Position numbers and translations under genes: made by a program. From positions 5,296,082 to 5,360,081 of the forward strand of contig BCIA01000004.1 in the NCBI GenBank assembly GCA_001599815.1: DNA of 64,000 nucleotides, given 5' to 3'. Numbering within the stretch: position 1 is the first letter of the stretch; every line of letters starts with the position of its first letter. The notes below the pieces were generated by a model. The model was not told where the DNA came from. It ran no database searches and saw only the letters and a list, made by a program, of their open reading frames with translations. Positions 50,801 to 60,700 of the stretch are shown here, one piece after another. Source of the stretch: Furcasterigmium furcatum. Its lineage: Eukaryota > Ascomycota > Sordariomycetes > Glomerellales > Plectosphaerellaceae.

Positions 50801-51503
50801 CCTGGACCGTTTCTTGAGAGGTTCTGCCATAGATGGCGAGGACGAGGTCAACTGTACTTACATTCTCGATCCTTCCAAGACGGACTTCCGACCAGGGCAA
50901 CTCGACATCGAAACCCTTCCGAAACTACCCTCGCCAACATGGGCTGACGACCATGGCCGCAAGGTACTCGGCCGGGAGCTGCGGAAGATGCAAAAAGTAC
51001 AGGTCTCGACTCCCCAGCACGAGCTGGGCTGGTACATGGACTTTGAGCGGACGGAGAATCTCTTCCACTGGATTATTGAGCTTCACAGCTTCGATGAGGA
51101 TCTTCCCATCGCCAAGGACATGAAGACTCATAAAATCCCGAGCATCGTCTTGGAGATCCGCTACGGCCGCCAGTTTCCCATTTCGCCACCCTTTGTCCGC
51201 ATCATCAAGCCTCGCTTCCTTCCCTTCGCCCAAGGCGGCGGCGGGCATGTCACGGCTGGCGGTGCAATGTGCATGGAACTCCTCACTGACTCTGGCTGGA
51301 GTCCGGCCAGCAGCATCGAGAGCGTTATATTGCAGGTCCGCATGGCCATGTGCAACCTGGAACCCACTCCCGCGCGACTCTCCTCGCATGAGGCCAACAA
51401 CAGCTATGGTATCGCAGAAGCCATTGATGCGTACAGACGTGTCGCCATGAGACATGGTTGGAGAATTCCGCCGGACTTGGATACAACTGTCACCGGGTCT
51501 TGA
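47850..51503 (+). CDS. PARP (ADP-ribosyltransferase) fused to a UBE2Q-like ubiquitin-conjugating domain
   Basis: One exon, 1217 residues. An N-terminal region (MTRRKFNADLAAAANIV) precedes a strongly acidic stretch (about 112-170). Four cysteines (438, 441, 457, 462; YCMVCHQKF ... VCEAPLC) could bind zinc. LCLYQYMSLGFGQSLEHE and the PARP core resemble the PARP6/8/16 group: FAWHGSRLGNWHSII with His 797 and GNGVYFSRDY with Tyr 828. The third catalytic position, Glu in poly-ADP-ribosylating PARPs, reads QCRYLLV (Arg about 897), predicting mono-ADP-ribosylation or altered activity. The C-terminal E2 fold (about 1010-1200) carries Cys 1141 in GGAMCMELLTDSGWSP, the UBE2Q-type active-site context, with FPISPPFVRII before it. 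An ADP-ribosylation/ubiquitin coupling role is inference. Confidence 0.92.
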   Translation: MTRRKFNADLAAAANIVLDGISDIKRGDDDGQLDFAFSHPGLGQPLMIRLVNMDIDGYPRHPGFLAFTPSDHVPPCVLDLLQQSPDMTENKSISDTLQLLRRKLAGALEVDDGEDVAMTDYEDDLEVEDSDDTARAEDDYDDHDDDDDEEYGSTINEDGELEYGVDDDDALFGLEGDGPRPSQPLQPSEEGIPDRLATDLRMAQRAGFKIGFVSTSVFSLSIRAQSLGLSSESLAAWNVDPSEYLVLLFQVQGKYTSAETFTDYSTASNNALSAVRFRFGKCTEYKPSVASALQAMAEKKHHSPAGNDHEQRQDSKSGAPFRKHLISDSLDHWMQKDFAALLKLRSYSLSWDESIEQLGRLHKSSHTADAVNISVPDHRDSSSEEALVSAEAPPALNVDWYRAGTDKDLANGPPSQRSLPLIAMQFALRYFAKSTTYCMVCHQKFDSAFAAMRPYVCEAPLCLYQYMSLGFGQSLEHEIIMQPLVVDLLISFCYSALDSKRLREYPKGLRILVPALPPLWSSKTTTAPSHQGDVPLSTPMPVFVDFDNSALWFDPGTMGTFPTLRPDDVVALVETRDLKHMAKSKQLNTTISPGHVLHCKVIDVLGVNTSRVNVRFHIFSETTTRGASQSPIPEAKPKQALDNPKDSTAPSFPDMLPADMYIYGKDLDDLDTHQQESELLRLLETLPRVHDMRRHLLQPGITDLSQCSGISASALAFLKWIVASNRSLILQINCPRSVCSLSNIQALNNEDEAISGMGENFIQFKFAQGSPDKERQFQSAVETHTIKSSYPTLFAWHGSRLGNWHSIIREGLDFKQTLNGRAFGNGVYFSRDYLTSVGYSAGYNGAWQTGSLGEPWPQSELQISSSISLCEIVNQKQSFVSREPHYVVDKVDWIQCRYLLVKSNKVKDDNDIPQGVDGGNAGQLNSANFLFQDPASRVMGPRRLPIDIPKSATRHGRSSQGESEKTKSENGDSRSVDDDVKYDDLDRFLRGSAIDGEDEVNCTYILDPSKTDFRPGQLDIETLPKLPSPTWADDHGRKVLGRELRKMQKVQVSTPQHELGWYMDFERTENLFHWIIELHSFDEDLPIAKDMKTHKIPSIVLEIRYGRQFPISPPFVRIIKPRFLPFAQGGGGHVTAGGAMCMELLTDSGWSPASSIESVILQVRMAMCNLEPTPARLSSHEANNSYGIAEAIDAYRRVAMRHGWRIPPDLDTTVTGS

Positions 51504-52640
51504 TCCGGAGAATGTCAGACATGGGCCGGTATGACCCAGATGTAGCAACCGGCACAGAAGCATTCGCAGGCCCGTCATTCCGGGAGGGATGCAGTGCACG
51601 GTGGTCGACAGGGCAATCAGTGTCTTCATACCAAGGAGGGTCGATTGCAGCAACATCCTTTCGTGGGCGTGGATTTTGCTCTCAATGGTCTGTTGACAAT
51701 CGAGGAGAGTCTGAAGTTTGGGATTGGTATCAGGGGTTCTTTTCGGAGTTGATCGGTGATTGGGATTTCGAACATGCAGCAGATGGTGCTGACACAACGA
51801 AGCCAGGTCATGAATGAGGCAGAACTTCTGTAGCTAGATGAGCAATGACAGTTCCAGGTTCGACCACACAATTCTGCGCTTGGTCTGGGGTGCTGACTCT
51901 CTGATTGCCGATCATTATCGTGCCTCTCAAGAAGGTCGGAGAAAAGACGGCCGATCGAGCCCCGGATTATTGAGGTGATGTCCCTCTTCTTGCGACAGTT
52001 TCGAACGACTGAAATCATCCTCCACTAGCATCACATCCACTGGAGAAGCAGGAGAGAGCATCACACGGCAGCGGGAACAGAGGTCGTGGACAAGAAACCA
52101 GTAAAATTTCACCTAACAAGCAACCCGATCGCCCATTCCTTCAAATTCGAACACAGATGCCGCGAGGCAGCGATGTAAGCAGACAGACGAGCTTCGCCCG
52201 AGCAGATATCCCTGCGTTTCCAGTCTCTGTTTTGTGATTTTCCCTCCAGACCTCCCGAGCACACAATACACTGACTGACTGGCCTGGCTGCTACCCCTGG
52301 CTCGGAAAATAAAGAATAAAGAGTAGGACTACCTCAAGGAGGTAGTAAGAAGCGAAGACCTCTCCCCACTGCGCGCGTCCAAATGTCGTGAAAAAAGTGA
52401 TACATTGTGCCTTCCTTCTCGATGGCCTCGTGTGCCGGCCGTTCTGCTTCAAATATGCTGTCGTAAATATCCCGTGTGACCCATCGATCCTGCCGGAGAC
52501 GGGGATGCAAGTGACGTTTTCCATGCCCAGAAGAGGGGAGGAAATGAGGTTTGAAGAAATAAACAAAAAGTTCACGCGACGCCGACGCCATGCAAGTGTC
52601 AATTTTCAATCTTTTTGTGAGGAAGGATGTTGGGGTGCGT
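51504..52640. other. convergent PARP-E2/WD40 3' region
   Basis: 1.1 kb between two gene ends with lower GC than the flanks. Only short chance frames. No structured element was recognised. Confidence 0.55.
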
Positions 52641-55600
52641 TTAGATCAGCTCGCTCTCGTGGAGTCCGGTCGACATGTTGGGATCCCGGACGCTCTCGTA
52701 GGGAGACACCTGCATGGACTGGTACTCGTAGTTGTTGGGCGTCTTGATGCTCTCGTACGGAGAGTACCCGTCAGCCGGAGGGGATCGGATGCGAGAAGTG
52801 TCCCGGGTACCACGGCTGCGGCTGGCGGAGCGGCCGCGGAAGCGCTCCGTGGCCTTGCTGAAGCGACCCGAGATGCTGTTGTCCTTCTCGCGGTCTGTGA
52901 AGCTGCGACCGCGAGAGTGGTTCTGCGAATATGTCTGGGAGCTGAGGGTGATCGGCTCCGGAGCAGGCTTCTCATCCTCATCGACGACAATCTCGATCAT
53001 TCCGCTGGCAAGAGCACCGACCTTGGAGTGGGCAAGATGGGGCAAGGGAGCCGGAGGAGGTGGCGGAGGTATGGCGAGATGCTGCAGTTCCTTCAAGGCC
53101 GGAGGCGCAGGGGGAGGAGGAGGAGGAGGCGGGACGTTGTTGTCGCGCGAGGATCGTCGGCTCATCTCGTCGATACCCTGAAGGTCACCGGCGCCCTTCG
53201 AAATAGAACTGGCACGCGAGTGCGCGCGCGTGGGCAGCGCCGGGATCGGGGGTTGGCGGGATGCATCAAAACCGCGAAGGAACATGGTCTGCTTCTCAGG
53301 GGGAGCCGACATGCTGCGAGGGATCATCGGGCGCGCAGGAGGCTGATATACGGTCGAGGGAAGCAGGGTCAGGGTGGGCTGCGCGTCCTTTGGCTTCTCC
53401 TGCACCATCACCTTAGCAGGAGAATGGCTTGGTGAGGCGGTGGGAGAGTTGCGCTGTGCGAAGGTGGCTGGAATAGGGGGAACATCTGGAAGATTCGCCG
53501 TGTCTGAATCAAGGACCAGCCGCATGGCCTTTGGAGTCGCGGGAAGGCCGACGTGAGCGTTGTTTCGGGCATACATGCTGCGAAGCTCGCCAGAGTGTGT
53601 TCTGGGGCCAGAGTCGGTCTGTAGCGCTGCTGGGGCCTCAACAACTTGGGGCAGACCCGGTGACAGAGCGCTCGGGTGGGGAATAGGAGGAGCGAGTGGC
53701 CTCTGGGCCAGGGACTTGCGACGCTCCTCGAGGTCGCGCGCGGCTTGCTCCTTCTTGCGCTGTCTCTCATCCTTCATCGCCCTGAGATCTCCGGCATGCT
53801 CCTTTGGCGGTGCCGCCAGCTTGATAACACCCGGGACTTCACGGAGAAGCTCCGGGGAGTTCAAGGCGCTGCCGTTGCGACTCTCGGAGAGGTCTCGCTT
53901 GTTGGCTGTGTATGATGTACGTGGTGTGACCGTGCTTGTGCTCCTGTTGTGTCTGTTGCGGAAGTTTTCCTGCGCCTCCAAGGCCCTTCTGAAGTCCTCC
54001 TCGTCCTCAGAACCGTCGTAATGCATGCCTGTCGCCGACATGGGGATCGGAGAAGTGGGCGAGCGATCGCGAGTCTCGGTTCTGCCTCTGATTTGCAAGT
54101 CAAGCGGTGCCGGGCGATTACGCGACTCACCCCGACGGCCCGCGCTGGCCCGACTGGAGGGACGGCTAATGGGGGCTCCCCGAGACTTGCTCCTCTTCCT
54201 CACAGTGGAAGGAGTCTCCTCAAGTGGTCGGCCACCGAGAGTGCGAGGAGTGCTCAAGTTGATGAGATCCTCGGGCGACATTGGAACTGGAGAGGTGGGA
54301 GATCGCTTTGCTGGAGGCCATCCTCGTGAGTCGGATCGGCCGCGCTCTGCGGATCTCTCCCGCTCTCGCGAGGAGGCCTTGCGATGACGGCTGCGACTGC
54401 GGGAGCTCTTGCGGCCTTCGCGGCTGGCGTGACGAGTGTATCCCTTCTTGTTGGCTGGCTGTGCAGCGTCCAGGCTGTGAATGATGTCTCCACGCCCACC
54501 ACCAGTAGCACCGCCAGTGGCGGTGCTGCGGTAGCTTCGCCCAGTGGTCGACGCAGACGTGACAGAGCTGACCGATCCGGGGCCACGACGGCGAGATGGC
54601 CAGTGGAACCTGGTTGAGGAGGCTACTGAGGACTCAGACGGCGGGGCATCGTTTCGCACGCCTCCGAAAGGCTGCAGGTGAAGATCGACACCCTTGGGAA
54701 TACGATCGCGTGGGCCGTTGCGCTGCGCCATATTGTGTCCAAGTTTGGCGCCCACAAAAGCATCAGGTGAAGGTGGTCGTTCCCCTTCCTTGGTCCTTGC
54801 CACCGCCTTCTTGTACTCACGCATCATCATGGGGCTGGCCGTCGCGGCTCTCTGGAGAGCGAGGCCGACAGCGAGAGCCTCCTGGTCTTCCGAAGTCATA
54901 CGCATATGGTTCATCGGCACCTGCGCTTGCGCCTGGGCCTGGGCCTGCTTTTGGCGCAAGTCCTGAGGATAATCCGATGGCATCTCGCCAATGGATGGGA
55001 GGCGCTTGCGGCTGAAGGTAGTAACGTTAGATCTTGCTGAGCTGGGGGTATTGAATCCACTGCGGTTCGATGGCCGGATGAAGGCGGTCGTCACGTTGTC
55101 GACGGCGGATTCGGCGATCGGGGTTGCGTGTGCGGCGAGGGGCGTCTGACCATCGTCTGCCTCCTGGAAAAACTTGGACTTCTTCGAGCCCTGCTCACCG
55201 AAGGTGGTGATCAGCTTCAGCGCAGATGTCTTTGCAATGCTGCGCTGTGGGCCCCTGTTCAGGTCAGGAGGTGACAGGGGTGGTGATAGAACCTCGGGGA
55301 TGCTCTGGTTAGCAGCAGCATTGATACTCTGGAATGTGATCTGCGTGGCCGATGGCGATGTCCACGGCTCAGAAGACTCCCTGTCGGTGCAAGCAAAACT
55401 AGGAACATGTTAGCTCAGACACAAGCCTGTCGTCGTGAACACTGGACTTACCATCTGACAGCTAGCTGCTGCTGACCATGCGAAGCAGCCCATTCACCCC
55501 ATTTCTTGACGAGAGCCGACTGACGCTCCCACACAGAAGGGAAGAAGAGGCAGGTGAGGATGACCGCCTCCATGTACTGCCTGTGAGAGACGTAAACTTC

Positions 55601-57795
55601 AATGGCATCGTTGTAGTCCTCCATGCCGATGAGAATGGTAGCCGCGGAGTGAGTATCTCCGTTCTCCAGCAGTCGCTGGACGTAGGCCCGGCCGAGCTTT
55701 TGCTGCGCGATCTGGCCTGCTTGACTTCCGATACCGCTGAGCGCCAGCAGCATCCAGTCGGACGAGGTCATGGATTCAGAGCTGGCAGCCATGACGTCGG
55801 CATCGATGTCTCCCAGCCATTTTGCCAGCAGAATGCGATTCGGTGACCTTGCGGGATGCCGGCTCATCTCATCTCGCACAAGATCCTCCATATCCTTATG
55901 CCATCCAAAAACGGTGCTCAGCATCTGCCGACGCAAGTCATCATTCGTAAATGACATGTGCTCGCCCATGGTGGGGTGCTTATAGGGGATGTCGCTGAGT
56001 CTGCTGCGCGTGAATTGGAAGAGGTCACGGACAGCGAGCCCGCTGTTGTCCTCGGCAGCTGCTGCTGGGGCGGGGCTCCGCAAGACCTCGTTCCTCAGTC
56101 GAGACCCTCTCCTGTGTGACCTGGTAGAAGACACGGAGACGCCACTGACGCTGCTGGCAGAATACATATCATGCTCCCTGTATTGGGGAACCCGTGATGA
56201 GCGAAGTGACGAACCGCCCGAGATGTAAGTACCCTCCGTCATGGTTCTAGAGGCAACAGACGCTGGGTACCGATGAGGGGTGGCAGAACCAGTCGATGAT
56301 TTTGTGATGGATGACAAGCCACTGCGGGTAGAGGCCATGCTGGCCGAGTCGTAACGGTAGTCCGGCAGTCTTGAGGGCGCATCGGCACCCTTCTGGCGCG
56401 CCATACGAGCAAAAGGCGAGAGGTGGTCATCATCACTTTCAGAAATTCCCATGTCGATTGTGCCAGTGGTATCCGAGTCCGTGGCAATGGTAGTCGCACT
56501 CCTTGTGGACTGGTTCGTCTGCTCTTCGATGGAGACCGGCGGCGAGGGAGGGAGGATCTGAGCCGGATGTTGCACATTGGCCACCATAATCGCCGGAGCG
56601 TTCAGGTCGAACTGCTGTACAGTGTTGTTTGCGCCCAGGGTGAAGAGAGTGGCGCCAGGACCGTAGAGCGCCAGGCCCCTGACGTGTTCAAGTGTGGGAA
56701 TACTGTCAAACGTGACATGCTTTGTGCGAACATCCCACGAAAGTGTTTCCCTGTAACCCGGCAGTATTAGTGTCATGCACCTAAGCGCGCGTCTGCCGCA
56801 AGACGATGAGGGGATCGGGGCCTTACGAGTCGCTGTACTGAATAACGCGGCCGTTCTTCGACCAGGACATCCAGTTGGGGCCGAGGGCATGGTTATCCGT
56901 TCGCTTGAGAATTCTGACGACCTTGGCACCATCCTCACCGCCATGGGTTTTGGATATGCTCCATACTCTGAGGTCGCCGTCTTGCGTCTGAACGGCAAGC
57001 ATGTCCGACTTTTGCTTCGAAGAGGAGGCATGCCAGTTCAGAGTCACGATTGGAGATGGCGACTTTGATGTGGTGAGCTTGTGGAGAATGACGAATTTTG
57101 GCTGCAGTGTGGCGATGAAGAGGGAGCCGTTTTGGAATCTACATCACATCAGCTTGAAATCCCGGTTCATGTCTGAAAAGCCAGACTTACCCGATGGCGA
57201 ACGTCCTGCAATCTGATGCAGGAGCCAGGGCCGTCACGGGAATCTGATCCAGCGTCCTCGTTGAAATATGTTCGGAAGTCTCGGGCTCAAACAGGATGAT
57301 ATCGCCCTGGGTGTTTCCTGGCTCGGTGTTAGTGATGCTTGCTCAATTTTTCCAGCGGAGAATAGTTCACTCACCAAATGCGACATGCCCGCTCTTCATC
57401 CACGCGGCAGTCGTCAGATGTTCGTATGAAGCAAAACGAGAGACCTCGTCACCCGTCATGAGATCCCACACAATGGCGGTCTGGCCGGCATCGTAGCTGA
57501 CGACCAGCCGTCCGGCACCAACATCGCTTTGGTTATCGACGGCCAGAAGCTCGATCTCATCCGAGTGCATGGAAAACCTCCTCTCGATGGTCAACGTATC
57601 GTGGTGAGCGCAAACAATCGAAGGGCCCTGTGCATAGAGGAACATGGAGGCCGTGGCAGCGCACGGCTCGAAATAGCGCGGGATGCTGGTCGGCGCCATG
57701 GCGAATTCTTGCACTTTCTGGCCCCGCTCTCTGGCAGACCTTCCAGCAGAGCTGACGGTGCCAGTGCGATGCCTCCCTGAAGCGGCGGCGGACAT
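52641..57795 (-). CDS. large WD40-propeller protein with helical domain and long disordered tail
   Basis: Exons 57795-57375, 57317-57191, 57138-56827, 56750-55452 and 55398-52641 give about 1638 residues. Residues 1 to about 330 are WD40-like blades (LVVSYDAGQTAIVWDL, GDIILFEPETSE, MLAVQTQDGDLRVWSISK, NGRVIQYSDSETLSWDV). After a Ser/Thr-rich linker, a helical region (about 500-720; DDLRRQMLSTVFGWHKDM, HSAATILIGMEDYNDAIEVY) resembles the alpha-solenoids that follow propellers in coat and SEA-type proteins. The remaining 900 residues are disordered: Arg/Ser-rich stretches, repeated RSPTSPxPMS motifs, polyproline runs (NVPPPPPPPPAPP) suited to profilin or SH3/WW binding, and two SPYES repeats near the end. 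No orthologue with a known role is recognised. Confidence 0.85.
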
Positions 57796-60700
57796 GGCGG
57801 CGATGATAAGTCTTCGGGACCTTGGATCTGTGCACTGTCAGTCGGGAAGCCGCATCGACGCGATTAACCGTCTGGACAGGGGCAGGGAGGGTCACCTGTC
57901 CTCTGGGAGAGGTCCAGGGACGAGGAGAATGCTTGCTTGTGAGACGGGGTACACTGACCGGGTACGCAAAGATTCAACGAGCACGGCCAGCTGTTTCTCG
58001 ATGACGAAACGGCGGCGGGTAGTCGGGAGGCTACACCTTAACCACCAGGATCATGACATGGAACAACACCTCGATGCCCCTTTCCGGACCAAACTGGTCC
58101 TCCACGTTTCGGCGTACCAGATTCACGGGACTGGTTTGAATGCAGGGCGGCTCAGATTGGCGAGACGGTTCGCCTTCGGACTGCGGCTGCTGCTGTCGTG
58201 ACCCGATATGTTCTGCCAATAGTCTGGTCCACGGCGTGAACGTCCTCCTCTTCCGTGGCGGCCGTGTGTTGAGAGGAGAGGTGTTTGTGAGACAAAGGGG
58301 GACGGGCGGGAGGGGGATCGGGGATAGCGAGCGATAAAGAGGAGAGGGCGACGGCGGCGATGAGATGGCGGTCGGTATGCGATGAGGCGCTACAGGCGCA
58401 GGGGGCGGAACGTGTGAAGTAGCACAGAGGGAGTTGAGTGGCCGGACAGGTCGCTGCGGGCGGGGAAGCTGGATTGTAAGCGACGTTGGTGATGTCCCGG
58501 CGCTTGTCTCGCAGCTAGTAGCTGTTGTGTATGTTCACCACAACGCAAGACAGACGGGCACTGCAGCTTGCTTCGAGTGCGCGGTTGCAGAGTTGGGGAC
58601 GAGAGTGCTAGGAGGAAGAAAAGGGAAAACGAAGGGAGAAAAAAGGGCACGGCGTGCTTGAATGCGCCTAGGGGGGTGACCAAATAGGACCAGAGTCACA
58701 GCAAGGCGCCTAAGGTCGTCGAAGATGGCCTGTCAGTGGCCGATCGGTCGAGGGTCATAAAATTGGAGCAGCATGGCATGGGGGAGGAGGGCCTGGGAGC
58801 ACATCCAGAGCGGATACGGTCCGGCGCATCTGGTGGGAGGGCCAAGAGGGCGCTGCATGGCACCGGCAGCAAGGGCCAGGGTCCTCGTCCAGGGACTGGT
58901 CCAAGAGCCAGCCACTGCGTGCCGAGGGCAGAATCGGGGAAGACGCAGCGGACGGGGGACGGTCGAGTCGTTGGTGGGGTGCCTTGCTGGATGACATGGA
59001 CATGTGGTTGGCAGAGCAGCCCGTCCATTGTCCAGGGGGGGCCATATCCGTGCAAGAGCACATCAATATTTGTTATAATTAGCCCTTGGACTTCCAGTGA
59101 GCTGTTCGTCCCCCACGGAGCCTGAAGGAATGTGCATAGCATTTGACGACGTGCCCCATATTGTTTGCTTGCGCCGGCCGCATCTGTACTGAAGGAGAGG
59201 AGACCTGTCTGGCCGCCGGTGTTGGCTCTAGCGCGTGGCCCGGCTCCAGATCCTGGCCGGGATTTGGCCCCATGCGGATCATGATATCGAAGACAGGCCG
59301 TCACCGCCGCCACCGCCGCCTTGGACTTCCATGGTTAGAAGCTGATACGAGTCGCCCAGGGGGCCGATAAAGCTGCGCGTCGTTCGATGGTTCACGGCCG
59401 AGCACGCCGGTTCCCTGTTTCTTCCGAGACGCTGAGGAGTATTGCTAGGCGCCGCCGAAGGGGCGAGCGAGGCGGTAGCGGCCCCTGGTGCTTGCTTGTC
59501 TCGCTGTTAGAGCTGTCTCCTCGGAAACAAGGCAGCCTATGGGCAAGTCGGGAGACCTGCTAACGGAAATGAAAGCACCTCAGTCCCTCGAGGCGGGCGG
59601 GGGGCCCCAGGGAAAAGACGTGGTTGGGAGTCGTGGGAGAGAGAGAAAGATCGAGGAAGACATGTCGTTCGTCCAGGTGGGGTAAAGGTTGGGCGGTTAC
59701 GCGCCGAGCAGGGGAGTGATGGCGCCTACAGCACTTGCATGGAGCCAATGGAGAGCCGCAAGTGCCTTGGGGGAAGGAGCTTGGGAGCCGGGGATCCCCT
59801 GTCATAACACGGGATTGGCTGTCTTGTTTAAACTTCCCGTGCAAGGGCTCCACAGCGGTCAGCGGGGTGTACCGGATACAACCCGTGCTGTGCTCATCCC
59901 GGCACATCAGTGAAGAATCTCAAAGTACCCGCTACCAGGCCATCCGGCCGTTGGCAGCCAATGGATCTCGTCTGGTCCTCCCCGCGGAAGGTGGGCGGGT
60001 CCCCCTCTCCTGTGTCTTCACTCGTGCCTTTTCTTTGTCCTTGTCTGATCACAAAATTGTGGAAACTCGACAGGACAAGGCGCGAGCATCAAATCATCAT
60101 CTTCCCATCGACATCCTATCAGTCTTGAGACAGATCGACTCGGCCCCTGATTACATCTCCTGTGCTGCCGTCAATGCATTGTTTGAAAAATTGACGTCTG
60201 CGCTCCACACTCGACATCTTGGGCAGGCACGGCACGGCAACCTTGGTCGCTTCGGGAACCCGGCACCGGCCTTCGCTTCGCGTTGGCCCTGTCAACGTGA
60301 ACGCCTCCCGGCTCTTCAAGCCCTGGAGCATACATTCTCGTACATCACGATCTCAAGCGCCACCTCTGCTTCGGCTGCCGCGGCCTCGCCATGATATGAC
60401 TGCTCACTCACCAGCGTCGGGTCGGCCCAACGAGACGAATGGAAGCCTCCCCCCATCCCGTGATGGCTGCGATATCAGAGACGCAACATGCTATTTGGGC
60501 CTCAAGACCTGCATTTGCAGATGTGCTGGTTGCCCACCCACATGCACGTCCGCTTACCGACCCCCAAACTCTCAGGGCCCCTGCTACTCCAGCTGGAGCC
60601 ACAGCTTAGGTTCGATGCAGCGATTCAACATCCACCCGGCGCATAGGCCCCAACAGACAGACCCTCACCCTGGATACCAACCCGCTTCTGGCCGGCAACG

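Noticed and set aside
58031..58219. Possible extra N-terminal exons of the WD40 gene (QQQPQSEGEPSRQ segment and RRRFVIEKQLAVLVESL segment)
   Set aside because: No upstream ATG can be connected in frame; the region reads better as leader with an upstream open frame, although a 5' UTR intron remains possible.
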